DNA of 64,000 bases. Source: Terriglobia bacterium (GTDB lineage: Bacteria; Acidobacteriota; Terriglobia; UBA7540). The stretch is taken from contig DASTAW010000003.1 of assembly GCA_035712365.1 (NCBI GenBank), positions 1 to 64,000 on the forward strand, given 5' to 3'. Positions 8,435 to 17,091 of this stretch are shown in pieces. Below the pieces are notes generated by a model, which was not told where the DNA came from, did no database searches, and saw nothing but the letters and a program-made list of their open reading frames with translations. Position numbers and translations under genes: made by a program. How positions within the stretch are numbered: position 1 is the stretch's first letter; each line of letters begins with the position of its first letter.

Positions 8435-9604
8435 TTACTGATACGCAGGGATGCCCGTGGCGCGCTCGCCGATGATCAGCGTGTGGATGTTGTGGGTGCC
8501 TTCGTAAGTGAAGACCGATTCCAGATTGCACATGTGGCGAAAGACGGGATACTCGTCCGCCACGCCGTTAGCGCCAAGGATGTCGCGGGCGCTGCGGGCA
8601 ACGTCGAGTGCGATTTTGACGTTGTTGCGCTTCAGCATCGAGATATGGGCGAAGTCGGCGCGGCCAAGGTCCTTCAATCGGCCGACGTGGAGCGCGAGCA
8701 ACTGTGCTTTGGTGATTTCGGTGATCATCTCTGCAATCTGCGCCTGCACCAACTGGTGCCTGGCGATAGGCTTGTCATCGAACTGCCTGCGCACCTTGGC
8801 GTATTCGAGAGCTTCGTTATAGCAGGCCATGGCGGAGCCCACCGCCCCCCAGCCGATTCCGTAGCGTGCCTGGGTCAGGCAATCGAGCGCGGACTTCAGG
8901 CCCGTGGCGGCAGGGAGCATGCTCGACGCAGGGATTCGAACATCCGCGAGCGAGAGTGACGACGTCACTGAAGCGCGCAGTGACATCTTGCCTTTAATGT
9001 CTTTGGCGGTATAGCCCGGCATCCCCTTTTCCACCAGGAAGCCGCGAACACCTTCGGGCGTCCGCGCCCAGACCAGGGCAACATCAGCAATCGAACCGTT
9101 GGTGATCCAGGTCTTCTCACCGTTGAGAACAAAATCACCGCCGTCCTTCACGGCGCGGGCGCGCATGCCAGCCGGGTTTGAGCCAAAATCCGGCTCCGTG
9201 AGTCCGAAGCATCCGATAGCCTCGCCCTGTTGCAACGCCGGCAGCCATCGCTGTTTCTGCTCTTCAGAACCGAAGGCATGGATGGGATACATCACCAGCG
9301 CGCTTTGGACCGAAACAAAGCTGCGGAGCCCGCTGTCGGCGCGCTCGAGTTCTTGCATCACCAGTCCGTACTGCACATTCGACATCTCCGCGCAGCCGAA
9401 CCCGCTGAGGTTAGCTCCCAGAAAGCCCATCTCGCCAAGCGCGGCTGCCAGGTGCATGGGAAATTTGCCTTCGCGGAACCAGCCTTCGATGTGCGGAACT
9501 ACTTCCTTGTCGGCAAACTCGCGCACCGTCTGGCGAACCAGCTTTTCTTCGTCGCTCAGGAATGTGTCGATTTCCATGAAGTCAACGCCGTGAAATGGAA
9601 ACAT
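8435..9604 (-). CDS. Acyl-CoA dehydrogenase, glutaryl-CoA dehydrogenase type
   Basis: FAD-dependent acyl-CoA dehydrogenase of 389 residues; AGGAG lies 7 nt before the ATG at 9604. FGLTEPDFGSNP and WITNGSIAD are the acyl-CoA dehydrogenase middle-domain signatures. The C-terminal TYEGTHNIHTLIIG carries catalytic Glu368 in the position and context typical of glutaryl-CoA dehydrogenases (YEGTHDIH in well-known members). By family this would oxidise and decarboxylate glutaryl-CoA to crotonyl-CoA in lysine and aromatic breakdown. The decarboxylating specificity is inferred from similarity only. No electron-transfer flavoprotein genes are nearby. Confidence 0.85.
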   Translation of the reverse strand: MFPFHGVDFMEIDTFLSDEEKLVRQTVREFADKEVVPHIEGWFREGKFPMHLAAALGEMGFLGANLSGFGCAEMSNVQYGLVMQELERADSGLRSFVSVQSALVMYPIHAFGSEEQKQRWLPALQQGEAIGCFGLTEPDFGSNPAGMRARAVKDGGDFVLNGEKTWITNGSIADVALVWARTPEGVRGFLVEKGMPGYTAKDIKGKMSLRASVTSSLSLADVRIPASSMLPAATGLKSALDCLTQARYGIGWGAVGSAMACYNEALEYAKVRRQFDDKPIARHQLVQAQIAEMITEITKAQLLALHVGRLKDLGRADFAHISMLKRNNVKIALDVARSARDILGANGVADEYPVFRHMCNLESVFTYEGTHNIHTLIIGERATGIPAYQ

Positions 9605-9859
9605 GCTGATGCTCCTGTCGGGAATGATTCAGATGGAAGCGGTTGGCCGCGCGGGCAGTGTGTACCCACTGGCCCGCCTGATCGCAGTTGTCCCATCTCA
9701 GAATTTATCACAGAGTTTGAGGAGGCGGCTGCACGCGCTGGTGAACGGTGATCTGCTGGTGCGCGGCCGTGTACGGATGATCGAGGGACCAACATCAAAT
9801 CGGCCTTGTGGGTTGGCCGCCCATGCCCTCACGCAACCCGCCATCGCCTGGGCCGCCAA

Positions 9860-10747
9860 TCAGGTATACTTTCCGGCGTCCTTGATCTGTTTTTGCGCTT
9901 TGTTAAATTCCGCTTCTTTCGTCTTGTCAGGCTTCTCTTTGAGCATTGCCGCGATGGGTGGACCAAGCCGGGCGGTAACGTCACAAAGGGTTTTCAACTG
10001 ACCGGGGTTGGCAAGGTATTTCGGGCCGAACAACTCAAGTCCATGCACCATGTGCTTTTCAAGAAAGAGAGCGACGTCCAGGCCATTCAACTTGACCGGG
10101 CCAGCCCCCATCGCAGCGCGGGCATTGCTACGGTCTCCACCAAGAAGTTCCGCCAGAACCTCGGCGATCGCCTTGTGCTGAACGTCGAGCCCGGCGCTAT
10201 CCTGTGCATCCTCAGGGACCCAGGCCCCCCGTTGGATTCGCCCGAAGGCGTCGATAACCTTCGGGCCTTCCACGTCCGGCCATGGCGCATCCAGCGTGAA
10301 CTCTTTGGGGAAATCAGGCTTGGAAGTCAGTTGCATGACGACTTCCCCAAGACTGAGAGCGGCTTCGCCGCCGTACTGCAAGGCATTGCTCCGACGCCGG
10401 TTATAAGACGTTACAGTTTGTGATTTCGTCGCGACATTGCTCCCCTTTTTGTACGTATCGGCCAGTTGCCGGTAAGCATCGATTCGTCCGCAGTAAATGA
10501 CAGCCCGAAGCACACGGGCCTCCAGCGTAACGGTAGTGTTCGCCTTGTCTGCAGCCATGGCGTCAGTCAGGCTGAGCGCACGGTCCAGGTCGCCCTGCTT
10601 GAACATAACCTGGGCCTGCTGGTAATCCACCGCGGAGCCCTTTGGGGGCGCGACGGAGGAAGAGCACGCCGTAAGGCACAAGATCAGCAAGATGGATGGG
10701 ACCCATGGACAGACTGAACCTGATTCAGAAGGACCATGTCTATTCAT
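9860..10747 (-). CDS. Lipoprotein with TPR-like N-terminus, function unknown
   Basis: 295 residues from the ATG at 10747, which has GAGAGG upstream. A lipobox is clear: LLILCLTAC with the modified Cys near residue 27. DYQQAQVMFKQGDLDRALSL reads as a TPR-like helix pair, followed by further helical segments (EARVLRAVIYCGRIDAYRQLADTY). The rest, up to KAQKQIKDAGKYT, has no motif I recognise. It is probably an outer-membrane-anchored periplasmic protein. It is a single gene. Confidence 0.6.
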   Translation of the reverse strand: MNRHGPSESGSVCPWVPSILLILCLTACSSSVAPPKGSAVDYQQAQVMFKQGDLDRALSLTDAMAADKANTTVTLEARVLRAVIYCGRIDAYRQLADTYKKGSNVATKSQTVTSYNRRRSNALQYGGEAALSLGEVVMQLTSKPDFPKEFTLDAPWPDVEGPKVIDAFGRIQRGAWVPEDAQDSAGLDVQHKAIAEVLAELLGGDRSNARAAMGAGPVKLNGLDVALFLEKHMVHGLELFGPKYLANPGQLKTLCDVTARLGPPIAAMLKEKPDKTKEAEFNKAQKQIKDAGKYT

Positions 10748-11144
10748 TGTCAGACCTCTCTGCAGGAATGTTGATAGCGGTGTAAGAAGACGGTTGAGTT
10801 GATGCGACAAGCCAGCCTTGACGGCCGCTATTCTGGCGCTGATTATAGGCTCGGCTGCCGAACACTTCAACCCTGAATTTCAAAAAGGGAGCAGCATATG
10901 CCCGGAGCGAATGAGTCGATGGAGCCGGCCCATGGCTGCCAAACTTCCGCCCGCGCCAAGCCTACGGGAAGTTCTGAATACAGAAGGAGGGTTGCACGAA
11001 TTTTTTCGAAGGAGGCTTCGGCTACCGCATGTGGGACTCCTCCCTCAGCATGGCCACCGCGGCGCTTTTGCCGCTGCCCGAGATTGAGATGGACAGAGCA
11101 GCGTCTTCGTTCGCGACCCGCAGCCTGGGAACGACACTGGGGCC

Positions 11145-11663
11145 CTACTCGCCCGCCGGCTTGACCGTTTGCTCGGCCGAAGCCGTGGAAGTAACCGGCG
11201 TGCCGGCCTGCAGACCCGCAATCTGACCTTGAAGGTCCTTGGCAAGCTCCTCAAGGATGTGAACCTGCTGGCTCTTCCGGTCCAGGGCCGATTGGATCTT
11301 CGCAATCTGCCGCTGCAGCCTCTGATTTTCGCGGCGCAGGACGTCAAGTCCCTGCGGCGGAAACAATTCATCAAGGTCTTTTCCCTTGGCGCCCTGCGTC
11401 CGCAATCCGGTTTTGATCGAAGAGTAGGGGGAAACCTGCGCTTGAGATTCCCGGATAAGAGCATCCAGGTCCTTGCGCTCCTGTGAAGGAGGACAAAGCT
11501 GGCGCAAGGCCATCAGGCGCGCCAGGTCCGGACGGTTCCTGCCGCGTTCCCAGTGCTGGACAGCCCCCTTCGTGGCGTTCAGAAGGCGCGACAATCCCTC
11601 CTGGCTTACCTGAAGCTTCTGTCGCACTCTGCGAATTACTTTTGATACATCGAGCTCAGCCAT
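11145..11663 (-). CDS. XRE-family HTH protein with C-terminal coiled coil
   Basis: 172 residues; AGGAGAAGG precedes the ATG at 11663. Residues 6-60 form a Cro/CI-type helix-turn-helix (VRQKLQVSQEGLSRLLNATKGAVQHWERG). LRRENQRLQRQIAKIQSALDRKSQQV onward (about 110-150) is a strong heptad-repeat coiled coil, probably for dimerisation. There is no peptidase or sensor domain. The very AT-rich stretch just upstream (11690-11770), unlike its surroundings, is probably its promoter and target. Targets elsewhere cannot be guessed. Confidence 0.75.
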   Translation of the reverse strand: MAELDVSKVIRRVRQKLQVSQEGLSRLLNATKGAVQHWERGRNRPDLARLMALRQLCPPSQERKDLDALIRESQAQVSPYSSIKTGLRTQGAKGKDLDELFPPQGLDVLRRENQRLQRQIAKIQSALDRKSQQVHILEELAKDLQGQIAGLQAGTPVTSTASAEQTVKPAGE

Positions 11664-11691
11664 CGAGGACCTTCTCCTGATTAGTTTTCAC

Positions 11692-11720
11692 TTGACATGA
11701 CTATAGTTATAGGCTAGTAT
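11692..11720 (+). promoter_or_regulatory. Consensus-like promoter pointing away from the XRE gene
   Basis: TTGACA (11692-11697), a 17-nt spacer and TAGTAT (11715-11720): a perfect -35 with a four-of-six -10. It fires toward the hairpin at 11739 and, further on, the gene at 12266. It overlaps the presumed XRE promoter on the other strand, so the two could be regulated together. Confidence 0.4.
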
Positions 11721-11738
11721 AGCATAGAACTGAAAATT

Positions 11739-11771
11739 CGGAAGTTTTTTATTGCTTCCGGATATTTTTTT
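11739..11771 (+). terminator. Hairpin plus T-run, terminator-like
   Basis: CGGAAG (11739-11744) pairs with CTTCCG (11755-11760) around a T-rich 10-nt loop, followed by GATATTTTTTTG. It lies only about 20 nt after the start expected for the 11692 promoter, so it would produce a very short RNA or act as an attenuator. The stem is short, hence modest confidence. Confidence 0.35.
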
Positions 11772-12265
11772 GTTGCGCCTGGGCCGCGATTGTATGTCGC
11801 CGTAGAGGGGGGAGACGGGGCAGACAACCGGGGTTCGGATGTCACCGTCTGCGTCGAAGCTCCCCCGCCACAACCCAAAGGGCTCTACGAGCAGTACCAA
11901 TTCACGCGAATTCTGAGTTGTATCACATGCTTAGGCTAATGAGCAAGCAAACGTTTGGGGCGAAAATGTTTACTTGTCTTATACGTAACCCGTTATTCAC
12001 TATCAGCCGCTTCAGACCCGAGCCACTTCTTCAATTCTTTTGTTTTTATCAGCTTACAACAAGTCCTCTGGGAGATGCTGCGTTAGACCTGGTTCCCTTT
12101 CGCCTCTTCAGCCTACCTGTTTCTGCAAGCGCTGCTGTCCGCCTGAAACTGCTCGCAGCCCGGAAAACTCATCTGACTACGCCCGGCCTCGCAGCTCGCA
12201 ACCAGCTATACGATACGATTCATTGCTCGATCCTTACCTCAACCCAATACACAAGGAGGAGTACG

Positions 12266-12670
12266 ATGAAAGAGTCTAACCGGAATATTCATTTTCAGTC
12301 CCTCGTTCGTTCTGCCATCAACTTTGAAGGAAAGGAAGATTCCGCGCCCCCCAGCCGGCTCGCTTGTCAACAGCGGCTTTGCTTCAGCACAGGTTCCGGC
12401 GCAAAGCCTGAGAACACCTCACTTGTAGGCGGACGCTGTTCAGAAAAAGGATGCGTTTTCCCAGCGTCCTCGCCCGGTTATGGCAAGTGTGTCTACCATA
12501 TGCACCAACAGGAAGAGCCGGTGCTGTTTCGGTCCCACCAGCCCACGGGTCTGCTTCTTGACCCCGCAAGGATGATGCCCACCGAAAAAGAGTTTGACGG
12601 CAGCCGCAGACGTGATCGCCGCCGGATGGCCGCTATCTGGGAACGGTTTCAGAACGACGGAACTTCGTAG
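12266..12670 (+). CDS. Small protein with Cys/His cluster, function unknown
   Basis: 134 residues. AAGGAGGA lies 5 nt before the ATG at 12266, so the start is firm although the frame is open far upstream. Residues about 57-80 hold RCSEKGCVFPASSPGYGKCVYH, i.e. C-x4-C-x11-C-x2-H, a plausible single zinc site. The C-terminus is basic and helical (SRRRDRRRMAAIWERFQ). No named family comes to mind. It is followed 165 nt later by an excisionase-like HTH gene on the same strand. I infer a nucleic-acid-binding role, without proof. Confidence 0.6.
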   Translation: MKESNRNIHFQSLVRSAINFEGKEDSAPPSRLACQQRLCFSTGSGAKPENTSLVGGRCSEKGCVFPASSPGYGKCVYHMHQQEEPVLFRSHQPTGLLLDPARMMPTEKEFDGSRRRDRRRMAAIWERFQNDGTS

Positions 12671-12835
12671 CCAAACCACGGTTTCCGGATTCTGCTAGTT
12701 GCGCAACCTGGCGCAGGAGCGCATCCTGACGTATCTGCGATTCCCGGATTTGGCCGATTGGGCTGCAATTCTGAACCTGCCCCGGAATGACCGCTCGGGT
12801 TGAAGCGGTGCCTTTTCTATTTGAGGTGCTAACGC

Positions 12836-13105
12836 ATGGCATTCAATTCCAAATTTGAAGGATCGATGGCTCCCCAGGAGTCCAGCCACACGGACCAATT
12901 CCACTCGCACTCGCCGCTTCTGCCTCCTACGACAGCGTGGCGCATTCTCCGCAGCAGAACTGGGGGCCACATTTCCCGCTCTACTTTTTATCGCTGGCTG
13001 GATTCCGGCAAGGTGTACTCGCTTCGCATGGGTTCGCGCATGTATGTCCCGTGGCAGGCCCTTCAGAAAGTTATTTCGCGCTGCCTTAGCGGCGAACCCT
13101 TCTGA
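12836..13105 (+). CDS. Excisionase-like helix-turn-helix protein
   Basis: 89 residues. GHISRSTFYRWLDSGKVYSLRMG and RMYVPWQALQKVI form the winged-helix core of the excisionase/MerR-like 'DNA-binding domain' family, in which the recognition helix is followed by a short wing and a stretch reading like vPw.al. GAGGTG lies 7 nt upstream of the ATG. Such small proteins act as recombination directionality factors or as transcription factors. No integrase is adjacent, so a regulatory role with the preceding Cys/His protein is as likely. Confidence 0.65.
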   Translation: MAFNSKFEGSMAPQESSHTDQFHSHSPLLPPTTAWRILRSRTGGHISRSTFYRWLDSGKVYSLRMGSRMYVPWQALQKVISRCLSGEPF

Positions 13106-13328
13106 AATGATCTCCCCATGGCGAACTCGGCGAGATTCGAAAATGTGTCTTTTGGCGTTCATGCACCGGCGCGGAACCTGTCGCGAGGCCCTCCGACGGC
13201 GCGTGCGATGCTCCAATTCAGATACACCCGCGCATCCGATGACGAGTCATGATATAAGTCTTCAAAACGGGGTTTGAATGCTTCCACGAGGTTTCCAAGA
13301 TCATAGTCTTCTGAATCGTGAGGCCCAG

Positions 13329-14813
13329 ATGGCGATGGATTTTGACATGGTGGTGGTTGGCGGTGGCGCCGCGGGGCTGACTGCGGCGGGGATCTCGGCC
13401 TCCCTGGGCGCGAAGACCGCCTTAATTGAACAGAACAGGCTTGGCGGTGATTGCACCTGGACCGGTTGCGTGCCGAGCAAGGCCCTGCTGAAAACAGCCG
13501 GACTCGCCAACGCCATTCGCACGTCCAGCCGTTACGGCCTGAAGGCGTCAGAACCAGAGTTTGACTTTTCGACGGTCATGGACAAAGTTCACGAACTTCA
13601 AACCGCGATCTATGAAGAGGCCGACGCTCCTCCCCTCTATCAGAAAATGGGCATCACGATTATCGAAGGAAAGGCCCAGTTCATCAGCCCGAGACAGGTT
13701 GAGGTCCTGGGACAGGGCGGCGGCAGGCGCCAGGTGGCATCCCGCTATTTCGTGATCGCCACAGGCGGACGTCCAGTCATCCCGCCCATCAAAGGGCTTA
13801 CTGAGACGCCTTACCTGACCAGCGAAACGATCTTCACGATTTCAAAGCTGCCGGCAAGGATGATGATCATAGGCGCAGGCCCTGTTGGAATCGAAATGGC
13901 GCAGGCATTCCGCCGTTTCGGCAGCGAGATTGTTGTGCTGGATGCCCAGGACCACATTTTGCCTCGCGACGATGCGGAGCTTTCGGAGCTGCTGCGAGAG
14001 CACCTCGCCGGCGAGGGAATCCGTTTTCTGCTGCGAAGCTCTGTGGAGCGAGCCGAATGCGACGGCGGCAGGATCACCGTCACTTTCAGAAAGGATTCTT
14101 CACGGGTGCTGGAAACCGTGGAAGGAGACGCCCTGCTGCTGGCAGCCGGCCGCTGTCCGAATCTCGATGAGTTAGGTTTGGAAGCTGCCGGCGTCCAGGC
14201 CAGCAACGCCGGAATCACCGTGGACCGCCATTGCCGAACCTCGGCGGAAAACATTTTTGCCTGCGGCGATGTGACGGGACTTTACCAGTTCACACACATG
14301 TCGGAGCACATGGCCAAAGTGGCCGTCACCAACGCACTGCTCCACCTTCGGATGTCGGTAGACACCGTTAACGTTCCCTGGTGCACGTTCACTGACCCCG
14401 AGCTTGCGCACGTGGGCGCTTCTGAAATTGAATTGAAAAACCGCAAGCAGCGGTACGCGATTTACCGTTTTCCCTTCAGCAAAATCGACCGCGCCGTAAC
14501 CGAACGCGAGACCACGGGCATGCTGAAAGTGCTGGCGCGAAGGTTTGACGGAAGGATTTACGGTGCCAGCATCCTGGGCGCCCATGCCGGCGACATGATC
14601 GGCGAATTCGCTCTGGCTATGCGGAACAAGGTATCGCTGCGCAAGATGGCCGATACCATCCACCCATACCCAACCTACGCCCTCGGGAACCGCCGCGCCG
14701 CCGACCAATGGTATGTCCGCAAGCAGTCGCGAATGTTTGTGCGCCTGCTCAAGCTGGTTTTTCGGTATCACGGGCAATTGCCGGACACCAGCGACCCCAA
14801 CCGGATCGTGTAA
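13329..14813 (+). CDS. Pyridine-nucleotide-disulfide oxidoreductase, mercuric-reductase-like
   Basis: 494 residues from the ATG at 13329, which has GTGAGG just upstream. The N-terminal FAD motif GGGAAG, the redox-active pair Cys42-x4-Cys47 in GGDCTWTGCVPSKAL, a second Rossmann fold (IIGAGPVGIEMAQ), ACGDVTG and the C-terminal dimer domain are all present. The protein lacks the NmerA domain and the C-terminal vicinal cysteines needed to handle Hg(II), and the usual HPT is HPYPTYALG. It belongs to the widespread MerA-like flavoproteins of uncertain substrate, not to proven mercuric reductases. No mer genes are nearby. Confidence 0.8.
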   Translation: MAMDFDMVVVGGGAAGLTAAGISASLGAKTALIEQNRLGGDCTWTGCVPSKALLKTAGLANAIRTSSRYGLKASEPEFDFSTVMDKVHELQTAIYEEADAPPLYQKMGITIIEGKAQFISPRQVEVLGQGGGRRQVASRYFVIATGGRPVIPPIKGLTETPYLTSETIFTISKLPARMMIIGAGPVGIEMAQAFRRFGSEIVVLDAQDHILPRDDAELSELLREHLAGEGIRFLLRSSVERAECDGGRITVTFRKDSSRVLETVEGDALLLAAGRCPNLDELGLEAAGVQASNAGITVDRHCRTSAENIFACGDVTGLYQFTHMSEHMAKVAVTNALLHLRMSVDTVNVPWCTFTDPELAHVGASEIELKNRKQRYAIYRFPFSKIDRAVTERETTGMLKVLARRFDGRIYGASILGAHAGDMIGEFALAMRNKVSLRKMADTIHPYPTYALGNRRAADQWYVRKQSRMFVRLLKLVFRYHGQLPDTSDPNRIV

Positions 14814-14880
14814 CCGTGTCCGGTAGAAAATATTCCTGGTTGGGGCATGCTTGCTGGAGTGAAAAATCTACTGGCCAGAT

Positions 14881-16167
14881 TTATGAAGCCAGGTTTTCAT
14901 ACCACTTGACGTTGGCGGTGGATGAGCCGACGGCAACGATGTCCGGCCGGCCATCGCCATTGATGTCTGCAATCGCCAGGCAGGAGGCAGCCATCTCTGT
15001 GTCGAGCGTTTCCCGCTCCCATGCTGCGCCGCTTTCATCGGCGGCGTGGTAGATAAAGAGCGAAGTTCCAGGGCCGCGAAATCCGGCAATGATTTCGTCG
15101 TTGCCGTCGCCATCAAGATCGGCGCAAACCAGGGCGTGCCCGTCGTTGAAGCTCGAGTCGATCACGTGTCGCTCGGAAAATCCGCCCTTCCCTTGCGGGT
15201 ACACCACTACTTTGTCTCCATGCCAAGGCTCGATGGTCGCGAGGAATCGGCGCGCGTAAACTTTACCCACGCCGATTTCGCTGGCGCCGTGGTAACGCTC
15301 AGCCTGCTCGCCTTCCGTCAGCAGCGTCCGCTTCCACTTGAGGTCCGCGCCTTTACCCGCAGATTCGAACAGGCTCACACCTTGAGTGCTGGCCGTCAGA
15401 ACTTCGTCGCGGCCGTCGCCGTTCCAGTCCATCACGTGAACGCCGTGCACGATATTGAGCGAATCGTCGATCAGATACGAGGTCCATTGGCTTGATTGCT
15501 GCCGGGCCGCCACAGCGTGACCCGTCAACATCGCCTCCGGCATCTCGAACCAGGTGATCTGCGCCGGAACGGAATAATCAGGCGGCCGCGATCCGGCGCC
15601 CACGATAGGAACCGCCACCAACTCCTGCCGCCCGTCGCCGTTAAGGTCAGCCCAGTGCAGGCGGTGCAACCCCGGAATCCGCCCGATCAGCGTGAGATTC
15701 CACTCCTCGTCGACCGTTGATCTCGGACTCGCCCACCAGATGTCTCCGCCCGCCTCGGCATGATCAAGGTCAAAGCCGCTTGCGAGCGCCAGACCCTCGG
15801 CGGGATAACCCTGGCGAAACAGCGGCGCCAGGCTGATGTTCTTCTCCGTGGAAGTGGTCACGGAGCGCTCCCGCCACGACGGATTCTGGTGCCAGGCGAC
15901 GATGTTCTTTTCGGAACTGAGAGCCAGGATGTCGGGCCGTCCATCGCCATCGACGTCCGCCACGGCAACCTGGTAGCCGCTGGGAAGGCTTGCGACGGAA
16001 TGCGCCAGCCATCGCGGCCGGCCGTTCCCGGTCTGTGCTGCCCTGCCCATCGAAAAACTCGCAAGCGCGCTGCCGGTCCCCAGCGTAGCCTTCAGAAACA
16101 TCCGCCGCGAGGGACGAGTCTTCTGGCGGCTGGTCGCAAAGAGGTTCTGAGAGTAATTCCGAGGCAT
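14881..16167 (-). CDS. Exported FG-GAP/VCBS-repeat protein
   Basis: 428 residues from the ATG at 16167 (GAGG 4-5 nt upstream). The N-terminus SRRMFLKATLGTGSALASF is a Tat-type signal. Five Ca-binding loops of the integrin-alpha-like beta-propeller are visible: DVDGDGRPD, DLNGDGRQE, DWNGDGRDE, DLDGDGNDE and DINGDGRPD, spread through the chain. This predicts a six- or seven-bladed propeller with a blade or two lacking the loop. Related proteins bind glycans or proteins outside the cytoplasm. No enzymatic motif was found. Confidence 0.8.
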   Translation of the reverse strand: MPRNYSQNLFATSRQKTRPSRRMFLKATLGTGSALASFSMGRAAQTGNGRPRWLAHSVASLPSGYQVAVADVDGDGRPDILALSSEKNIVAWHQNPSWRERSVTTSTEKNISLAPLFRQGYPAEGLALASGFDLDHAEAGGDIWWASPRSTVDEEWNLTLIGRIPGLHRLHWADLNGDGRQELVAVPIVGAGSRPPDYSVPAQITWFEMPEAMLTGHAVAARQQSSQWTSYLIDDSLNIVHGVHVMDWNGDGRDEVLTASTQGVSLFESAGKGADLKWKRTLLTEGEQAERYHGASEIGVGKVYARRFLATIEPWHGDKVVVYPQGKGGFSERHVIDSSFNDGHALVCADLDGDGNDEIIAGFRGPGTSLFIYHAADESGAAWERETLDTEMAASCLAIADINGDGRPDIVAVGSSTANVKWYENLAS

Positions 16168-16353
16168 ACGCCTCGATTCTACGCCCAGACACACTGCTTG
16201 GCCAGAATATCAAACCGCGCGTGGCGCCTGCGGTGGCAGTGTATAATGCGAGCAAATCATGGCACCTCGGGTGCACATGCGACTGGGATTTTGTGAAACC
16301 ATTTCATGCCCGACAGGACTCCCATCTCAGGCCTGCCTTTCACTGGAGAAACG

Positions 16354-16851
16354 ATGACGTTGCGCATTTCCAGAGTGCTGCTCGTTGCTGCCGTTGCGTT
16401 CTATTACACATTAATCGTCCTCAACAACTGCACCGATTACGGAACCAACCATCAGTTTGTTCATCACGTGATGCTGATGGATACGACCTTCCCCGGCAAT
16501 CATGGAATGTGGCGTGCGATTCAAAGCCCCTGGATGCAGAAAGCGTTCTATGATGGAATCATCATCTGGGAAGCGATCATCATGGTCCTGTGCTGGGCGG
16601 GAAGCGCGCGGATGCTACGAGAGTTTCGGGGACCTATCGACGCCTTCCACAAAGCCGCCAGGGCTGCAGTGGCGGGTCTGACGCTTGGCTTGCTGCTGTG
16701 GCTGGTTGCCTTTCTCAGCGTCGGCGGGGAATGGTTCCTGATGTGGCAATCCAACGCGTGGAACGGGCAGGAGGCAGCCCTTCGCATGTTCACGGTGACG
16801 GGCGTCGTGCTGCTGGTGGTTATCATTCCGGAGGGCAGGAATTCGACATAA
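16354..16851 (+). CDS. DUF2165-family membrane protein
   Basis: 165 residues with four predicted transmembrane helices (about 5-25, 62-85, 103-125, 143-160). The extracytoplasmic NNCTDYGTNHQFVHHVMLMD and WRAI.SP..Q are the hallmarks of DUF2165, a small integral-membrane family of unknown function. GGAG 6 nt before the ATG at 16354 sets the start; a longer frame beginning at 16306 lacks a ribosome site. It lies upstream of leuC but is separated by 240 nt and a promoter. Confidence 0.75.
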   Translation: MTLRISRVLLVAAVAFYYTLIVLNNCTDYGTNHQFVHHVMLMDTTFPGNHGMWRAIQSPWMQKAFYDGIIIWEAIIMVLCWAGSARMLREFRGPIDAFHKAARAAVAGLTLGLLLWLVAFLSVGGEWFLMWQSNAWNGQEAALRMFTVTGVVLLVVIIPEGRNST

Positions 16852-16941
16852 CGGAATACAGATTCGTGCTATTGTGGCGCCGGAAGGCTCGTCAAGTACC
16901 CCATTCCGAGGGCGGGGCTGGCAATAGGAAGAAGCAAGAAT

Positions 16942-16971
16942 TTGACAGGTATATGCGAGACGTGCTACATT
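16942..16971 (+). promoter_or_regulatory. Sigma-70 promoter of leuC
   Basis: TTGACA (16942-16947), an 18-nt spacer and TACATT (16966-16971). The start of transcription would fall near 16978, inside the palindrome described next. The leader to leuC is then about 115 nt. Confidence 0.6.
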
Positions 16972-16974
16972 ACC

Positions 16975-16990
16975 TACCGACTGGTCGGTA
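16975..16990. promoter_or_regulatory. Palindromic operator over the leuC transcription start
   Basis: TACCGAC-TG-GTCGGTA: perfect 7-bp arms around a 2-nt centre, immediately downstream of the -10 hexamer. The ACCGACnnGTCGGT form is typical of operators bound by TetR-family repressors. Its position predicts repression. No TetR gene lies in the window. Confidence 0.6.
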
Positions 16991-17091
16991 TCTGCGGCCG
17001 ACGTGCCTGACAGTCTGCAATCAGGCTAAAACCCTGGTTCATCCGGCCTACGGTTTCCGAGCCCTTTCAGGCCAGGTTTAGAGTTGACCTT

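Larger units (their letters stand above)
11664..12265. other. Intergenic gap, about 600 nt, AT-rich at its left end
   Basis: No convincing gene. The left 110 nt are strikingly AT-rich and hold promoter hexamers on both strands and a hairpin with a T-run (listed separately). On the reverse strand TATACT (11722-11717) preceded by TTCCGA at 16 nt could serve the XRE gene. The remainder is GC-average with no recognised content up to the perfect ribosome site at 12253-12260. Confidence 0.5.

Noticed and set aside
13329-14813. Mercuric reductase as a specific function
   Set aside because: The C-terminal vicinal cysteines and NmerA domain are missing and there are no mer genes nearby; only the wider flavoprotein family is supported.
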